Assembly (NCBI RefSeq): GCF_033118175.1
Contig: NC_083681.1
Location: 18,122,001-18,186,000 of the forward strand
Length of the DNA: 64,000 bases
Reading direction: 5' to 3'
From: Dama dama
Lineage: Eukaryota; Chordata; Mammalia; Artiodactyla; Cervidae
Part shown: piece by piece, positions 59,301 to 64,000 of the stretch
How positions within the stretch are numbered: position 1 is the first letter of the stretch
Layout of the letters: each line of letters opens with the position of its first letter
Translations under genes and position numbers: made by a program
The notes under the pieces: model-generated
Told to the model about the DNA's origin: nothing
The model's input: the letters and a program-made list of their open reading frames with translations, nothing else
Databases searched by the model: none

Positions 59301-61780
59301 TAATGAGTTTTTTATGTGACATACATTTGTTTGTGTTCATTAACAGCAAACTATGTAGAAATGATATAGCTATGTTTTCTCTCTGGAAAGATTTGCTTCA
59401 GTAAGTCAAATACCTTTGAATTTTGGTACTTATTTCACATTTGAACTTTGTTGAACACCTCAGGGATCTTCTACTATAACAAATCAGGTAGTCTGTCAAA
59501 GGAAAGGATATGAAAAATTCAGAAAATTTAAAACTTCAAAGGGAAGAATTTCTATGTCAATCAATTTTTATTTATTCCACATTGATATTCATTTGAAATT
59601 GTGAAAAAATAGGCAGCTTCCATATAAATTGACATCTATGAAAATGCCAAGTTCTTTCTTCCTATATTTTTCAGTGTTAAGAAAACCTTTGTCTTGAAAT
59701 GATAGACCTTAATACTTACTTTTTTTTTCTTTTAAGAAATATGACCTTCAGTATCTTTGTCATTTTTATTTGTTGAGAGAAATGTTTTCAGTAATAAATG
59801 TAAAAATGGAAGAAATATGATTGAGGAAAACAGATGAAATATAAGATGACATTTGAACAGCTGTGAGCTGTTCATTTTCTCCCTCTATTTTGTTGCCTCC
59901 TACTAAATTTATATTGAAGGCCCAGACTGGCAAAAATAACAGCTACTAGTCATTGTCTCCTTTTATTATTTAGAGATAAGCAAAAATTATTCCAACTATG
60001 TGGAAATTGATTCACATAATAGTGGTAGCTTATTACTACTAGGAAAGTCAGGTTAAGTTCAAATAGAAAAACAGTTCATGGGCAAAACAACTTTCTGATT
60101 TTCTTAGAGTTGAATTAGCAGCTTTTTTTCTTTAAAAAAAAAAAAAAAAATTCCCGAAAAGTTTTTCTTGGACAAACTGTAATTTTATAACTGCCTTTAA
60201 TCACATTATAATTTTGGTAGTCAAGTGACAAAACTGTCTCATTAAACTTTTAAAATTTAGCAATTAAGTGCATTTCAGAAGAGATTGGGCATGTTCAGGG
60301 TGGTATGGCCATAGACAATTAAGAGTATTTCAGAAATAATACATATCATTCTTCATTTTGCAATCAATCTACCTGAATTCTGACACTTCAACTGTGAATT
60401 CCCATTTTACCAAGCCAAAGGTTTTCATTTCCCTAACAGTATTTAGATAAAAACAAAAACAAACAAAAATCTGCCTGCTCATTTTAATGTGTAAGTAGCC
60501 AATGCATTTCTATCAAACATTCAAATGCTATATAAATATAAACAGGTTTCCCCAACCCACTTAATAAAATCACATGAGTATACTGTGCTAGGCCTTCATT
60601 CAGTTCCTTTGCATGGGGTAGGTTTTACTTAACCAGATAACAGAATTATTTTAATGTTTTGTCCAATTCATTTGCTATAATTTCATGTGTCTAAATTTTT
60701 GCTTTGACCTGTAATGTAAATAGTATTTTCCATTTGCTTTTTTTTATTATCAAATTATAATTTGTAAATCATTACTTTTAAAAATCTAGTTATCACAAAC
60801 TTAAATTACAATGTCATAAAATAATACTAAGATATATACTAATATATTCATAGGGCATGGTTAAATTACATGTGTTTTGAAATGTCAAGCTATTTTTGAT
60901 TTTTAAAGATGATTGCATCCCTTAAACATGTAGCATTAATTTTAAAAGTTTGTTTGGTGTTTCATATTATATTTTAAGATATTTTTCTTTACTCAATAGT
61001 ATAAGTTTAGAGAAGCTTTCTGATTGAGAAGATAAAATATGTCTCATTTCATAGAAGTTTAAGAATACTAATGTGTGTAAAAGTATGTAAGCACTTATAG
61101 GATTATAAACGTCTTTGCTTTTGATGTAACACCACTTTTTATTCATTTGATTGTGCTCATTTATTGTTATTCTAAATTGTGCATGATGTAAATAGTATAT
61201 TTCATTATGTAAAATGTCTTTGTATTTACAGACCGAAAAATAAGATAAATTTGTATATGAAAAATCAGTGATTAAAAACTTGGGATTCTTATAAAACAAA
61301 GTAGAATTAACAGTTGTGTGTTATATTTACATAATTCATTGCAAAACTCTGTTTAAACCAAACATTTATTTACCTTATAAGTCAAAACTGTCGCTTATAA
61401 AATATTTAAATCAATAAACAATACCAAAACAGACAAGTCTATAGATCATTCTTAGTGTATTTTTTCATACCATGACTGACAATGACTTAGAATATGAGTG
61501 AATAATAAATGAAAGAATGGGGAACCAGTAAATGAGTGAATGGAGTGTTCACAATGTGTTATCATTATGACTAAAGATGATGCTACTGACACAACATCAG
61601 GCAAGACCAATTTTTAATTATTTTATTTTATAATATGAAAACTCTCCTTAATTATTAAATATCTTCCAGAACTTCAATGTCCACAGTACTGGAGAGAAGG
61701 CTTGGGAGGGAAGGCTTGAGAGGGAAGGCAATACTCTTAATTTGATCTTTGCCACAGGACTTTGTAAACTGAGGAGTTTT
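56380..61780. other. 5.4-kb single-copy AT-rich DNA, no gene seen
   Basis: The longest stretch here without a recognisable ruminant repeat. Contents seen: a C10 run at 57041-57050, the pyrimidine tract at 58176-58266, and an A-run at 60135-60151. No frame with splice or family support. The 110-codon minus frame at 60967-61299 has no recognised relative. Confidence 0.55.
58176..58266. repeat. Polypyrimidine (CT-rich) tract
   Basis: About 90 bp of almost pure C/T with ctccctcc and cttccttcctt sub-patterns. Confidence 0.9.
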
Positions 61781-61795
61781 ATGGGTCTCCAATGC

Positions 61796-61857
61796 TTGTT
61801 TCAGTCTTGTCTTTTTCTTACTCTTTTCCAGTCTGTCTCCTTTTTTCTTTTTTCTAT

Positions 61858-61889
<32 letters not shown>

Positions 61890-61894
61890 TTTGT
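61796..61894. repeat. Polypyrimidine tract with T-run
   Basis: About 100 bp dominated by T and C, including ttttcttttctttt and a run of 20 T ending at about 61892. The translated Lys/Glu- or Phe-rich frames over it are artefacts. Confidence 0.9.
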
Positions 61895-62261
61895 TTTTGA
61901 GTGCAGAAGTCATTAGCCTCTCCAAATTTTGTGTGCAAACCACACAGTTCTGTCCTAAACTTGACTTCTTCTCTTGGTACTTTATTAAATGCAAGAAGAA
62001 GCCAATACACAGTATTCTGGCTCTCCACATTACCAAATTCTTATTTGGCTGCTTGCCACTCAAAATCCAATAATTCAAGGAGCAAGTGTCAGTAGAAAGG
62101 AAAGATGCTTTAATCAGAAAAGTCTGCAACTTGGGGAGATGGTGAACTCATTTCCAGAAATCAACTCCAAGGATTCTGCTCAACCATGACAGTCTTTAAA
62201 GAAAAAAAATGATGGAAGTGAAGAAGCTCAGTGATTCATTGAGGCAAGGTTTTGGGTTCTT
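61895..62261. other. Single-copy DNA, no gene seen
   Basis: Nothing recognised between the pyrimidine tract and the BovB fragment. Confidence 0.5.
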
Positions 62262-62667
62262 TAGTATATAGAGAAGTAGAGACATCACTTTGCTGACAAA
62301 GGTTCCTATAGTCAAAGCTATGGTTTTTCCAGTAATCAAGTACAGATGTGAGAGTTGGTCCATAAAAAAGACTGAGTGCCAAAGAATTGACACTTTTGAA
62401 TTGTGGTGCTGCAGAAGACTCTTGAGAGTCCCTAGGATTGCAAAGAGATAGAAGTAGTCCATCCTAAAGGAAATCAACCCTGAATATTCACTGGAAGGAC
62501 TAATGCTGAAGCTGAAGCTCCGGTACTTTGGCCACTTAATGTGAAGAGCTGACTCACTGGAAAAAAAACCCTGATGCTGGGAAAGATTGAAGGCAAAATG
62601 AGAAGGGAGTGGCAGGGGATGAGATGGCTATATAGTATCAGTGACACAATGGACATTAATTTGAGCA
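62262..62667 (+). mobile_element. BovB fragment, truncated at both ends
   Basis: Sense BovB from the 'cactttgctgacaaaggttc' region (upstream bases diverged) to 'cattaatttgagcaaa', where it stops about 130 bp short of the normal 3' end at a junction with an LTR. The translated part is broken; the minus-strand frames seen over it are only shadows of it. Confidence 0.85.
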
Positions 62668-63044
62668 AAGCCCTCTTGCTAGTTTTTAGCAGGGTGTTTT
62701 ATGTCTGTTAGAAAGCTATTAATCAGATAAAAGAGGCACCTCAAGGCTGAGGAAGTTTCACTAGGCCCCCCTCCCACAATATGCATTTTTGAGATAGGAT
62801 GGCAACAAGGTGTGTCGTTCCAGGCCATAAAACAATTGACCTGAACACTGGTTTGTTGAGCCATTATCAGCCCAAGGTTTGAGAAAAGAAAAAAGAAAAA
62901 AAAACTGTTAATTTTAGGCAGAACCGGTTTCATCAACAGAGAAGGAAAAAAAAAGTCTTCAAAAAACAAAAAAAGTCTTCCGCTTGCAGTTTACTTCCTC
63001 CTACTCCTTGGGGACCTCTGGCCTTCCTACCTGTTACCCTCTCA
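62668..63044 (-). mobile_element. 3' LTR of an antisense endogenous retrovirus, truncated
   Basis: On the minus strand the LTR starts TGAGAGGGTAACAGG directly after a purine tract and aligns to the solo LTR at 16948-17597. About 170 bp at its far end (the R/U5 side, equal to 16948-17122 of the solo copy) are missing and BovB sequence follows instead. It contains an A/T-rich expansion at 62880-62975. Confidence 0.83.
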
Positions 63045-63062
63045 TTCCACCCTTTTCTTTTA
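63045..63062 (-). promoter_or_regulatory. Retroviral polypurine tract
   Basis: Minus-strand taaaagaaaagggtggaa sits immediately before the TG of the LTR, as the plus-strand primer for reverse transcription does in retroviruses. It fixes the LTR edge at 63044 and the element's orientation. Confidence 0.85.
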
Positions 63063-64000
63063 CGAGAATTATGTTGCCTAGGGAAAGGGGCAGCTTTCTC
63101 ATTCCATAACTGCCTCTGAGCTGGCAAGTGGTGTCATTCCTAAATTGGTGAGGCAACATATTCTCCTAACCCTCATATTGAGGGTCTCTGATCCAGAGGT
63201 CTTAATTAGTAGTTGGAAGAACTGTGTTGTTTGTTGGAGTTTGGACAACTTAAAAGCCTTCATGCAGATGGAAACAAACCCAGCTACACAGTTACAGATG
63301 CAGGGAGCAAACAGCAAAAACAGAAACATCAGAATTATTGCAATTAAGATAGTTTTCCACCATGTGGAACTAAAGTCTCCCAAAGTGAAGCAGCTGAGGC
63401 TTCAGGATCATCCGTGGCCTAAATCATTGTGTTAATGTGTTTAGTAAAGTGAGTAATGTTAGTGCTGCTATCTGGTATATATGTACAACATTGGGTATGA
63501 ATAATGGCACAAGTTCCTCCTTGTGTGGCTGTTAGAATATCTAAGGCCAATCTGTTTTGTAAAACCACCTTTCTAATTTGTATTTGTTCAGCATTAAGGG
63601 CTGAAATAGCTTTTTGAGACTCTTGTACGGCTTGTTGAGTAGTTAGAGCATCAACTTAAATGTCTGTAGTTCCCAGGGAGGGAACAAATATTGCAGGCAA
63701 ATAACTATACCAGTGAAATACAGACCTTATCCAATGAGATCTAAGGTGTGGCAAATTAGCAGGCTTCTCCGGAGGCTCTGAAAATGTGAAGCCATGAGTA
63801 AAAGCTAGACCTAGGGTGCATCTTCTATCCAGCCAGTGAGAAGCCACGCCCTTAGGTAAGAGCCCCACATATCCAGTAGGTCCCTTTTGGAGCAAGCCAA
63901 TGTGACTGAAGGATCCAGTCCCAATCAGTGCCTGGCCAGGCAAAAAGAGGACCTGAACTGGGGTTAGAAAACACAGAAATGATTACATTGCATATTTCTT
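63063..64000 (-). pseudogene. Endogenous retrovirus env, 3' part, broken
   Basis: Minus-strand relic of a retroviral envelope gene entering from the right edge of the window. The frame at 63656-63943 covers the end of the surface subunit and the region leading into the transmembrane subunit; it ends at a stop (63656-63658). The next part, in the same frame, has the LQNR-type heptad/immunosuppressive region and a CX6CC motif at 63485-63511, as in gamma-type and D-type envelopes, and then another stop (63419-63421). The membrane anchor (hydrophobic run after WWKT) and a cysteine-containing tail lie in a different frame at 63099-63383, so there is also a frameshift. It is not a functional envelope. 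No gag or pol is in the window. Confidence 0.85.

Noticed and set aside
61801..62129. Lys/Glu-rich frames opposite the T-run
   Set aside because: Products of the homopurine strand; low complexity only.
1..64000. CRISPR arrays, tRNA or rRNA genes, bacterial-type operons
   Set aside because: No regularly spaced identical repeats with unique spacers; the only tRNA-like sequences are SINE heads; all architecture is that of a mammalian genome.

Overview
This is a gene-poor, AT-rich stretch of a ruminant genome, almost certainly a bovid (cattle, buffalo, sheep or goat type). The lineage call rests on the repeats: BovB (RTE-type) LINEs, Bov-tA tRNA-derived SINEs, a dimeric Bov-A2 SINE, CHR-1 and CHR-2 SINEs, and young L1-BT-like LINEs. 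There is no rRNA, tRNA, CRISPR or operon structure, and no complete host gene. The species and chromosome cannot be decided from the sequence alone.

Layout. 1-3.3 kb: single-copy DNA with an L2 relic, two Bov-tA, one Bov-A2 and an older dispersed repeat. 3.33-30.23 kb: one ancient antisense L1 (element A, about 7.3 kb of its own sequence) blown up to 26.9 kb by insertions. These are a near full-length L1 (B, carrying a CHR-1), two Bov-tA, a BovB with another BovB inside it, a reverse BovB, a solo LTR, and a mosaic of older L1 (C/E) that itself holds a younger L1-BT (D) and several SINEs. A 13-bp target-site duplication (12/13 identical) brackets the whole stack. 30.2-37.2 kb: single-copy DNA with short L1-BT ends, two of them at the same target site, a probable solo LTR and a BovB end. 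37.25-40.83 kb: the youngest large element, a 5'-truncated L1-BT whose ORF2 is open for about 1050 codons, with a 15-bp target-site duplication and an 83-bp 3' transduction. 41.1-46.8 kb: Bov-tA, a 1.7-kb broken BovB, L1 ends, CHR-1 and CHR-2. 46.8-61.8 kb: mostly single-copy, repeat-poor DNA, with one convincing splice-bounded 103-bp candidate exon at 46935-47037 that I cannot assign to a gene. 62.26-64 kb: a BovB fragment fused to a truncated 3' LTR, followed by the polypurine tract and a broken env of an antisense endogenous retrovirus that runs off the right edge.

How it fits together. Nothing here forms a pathway. The useful content is the relative order of retrotransposition events, which target-site duplications make readable, plus the candidate exon. 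L1 supplies the reverse transcription for itself; CHR and Bov-A2/Bov-tA SINEs depend on LINE machinery, a general family fact rather than something shown here. Old copies (A, B, C) are riddled with stops; the 37 kb L1-BT is the only element that still looks translatable. I did not find a previously undescribed functional system. The best leads are the 3' transduction, the two L1 events sharing one site, the 38-bp copied patch, the 5' UTR tandem arrays and the orphan exon.
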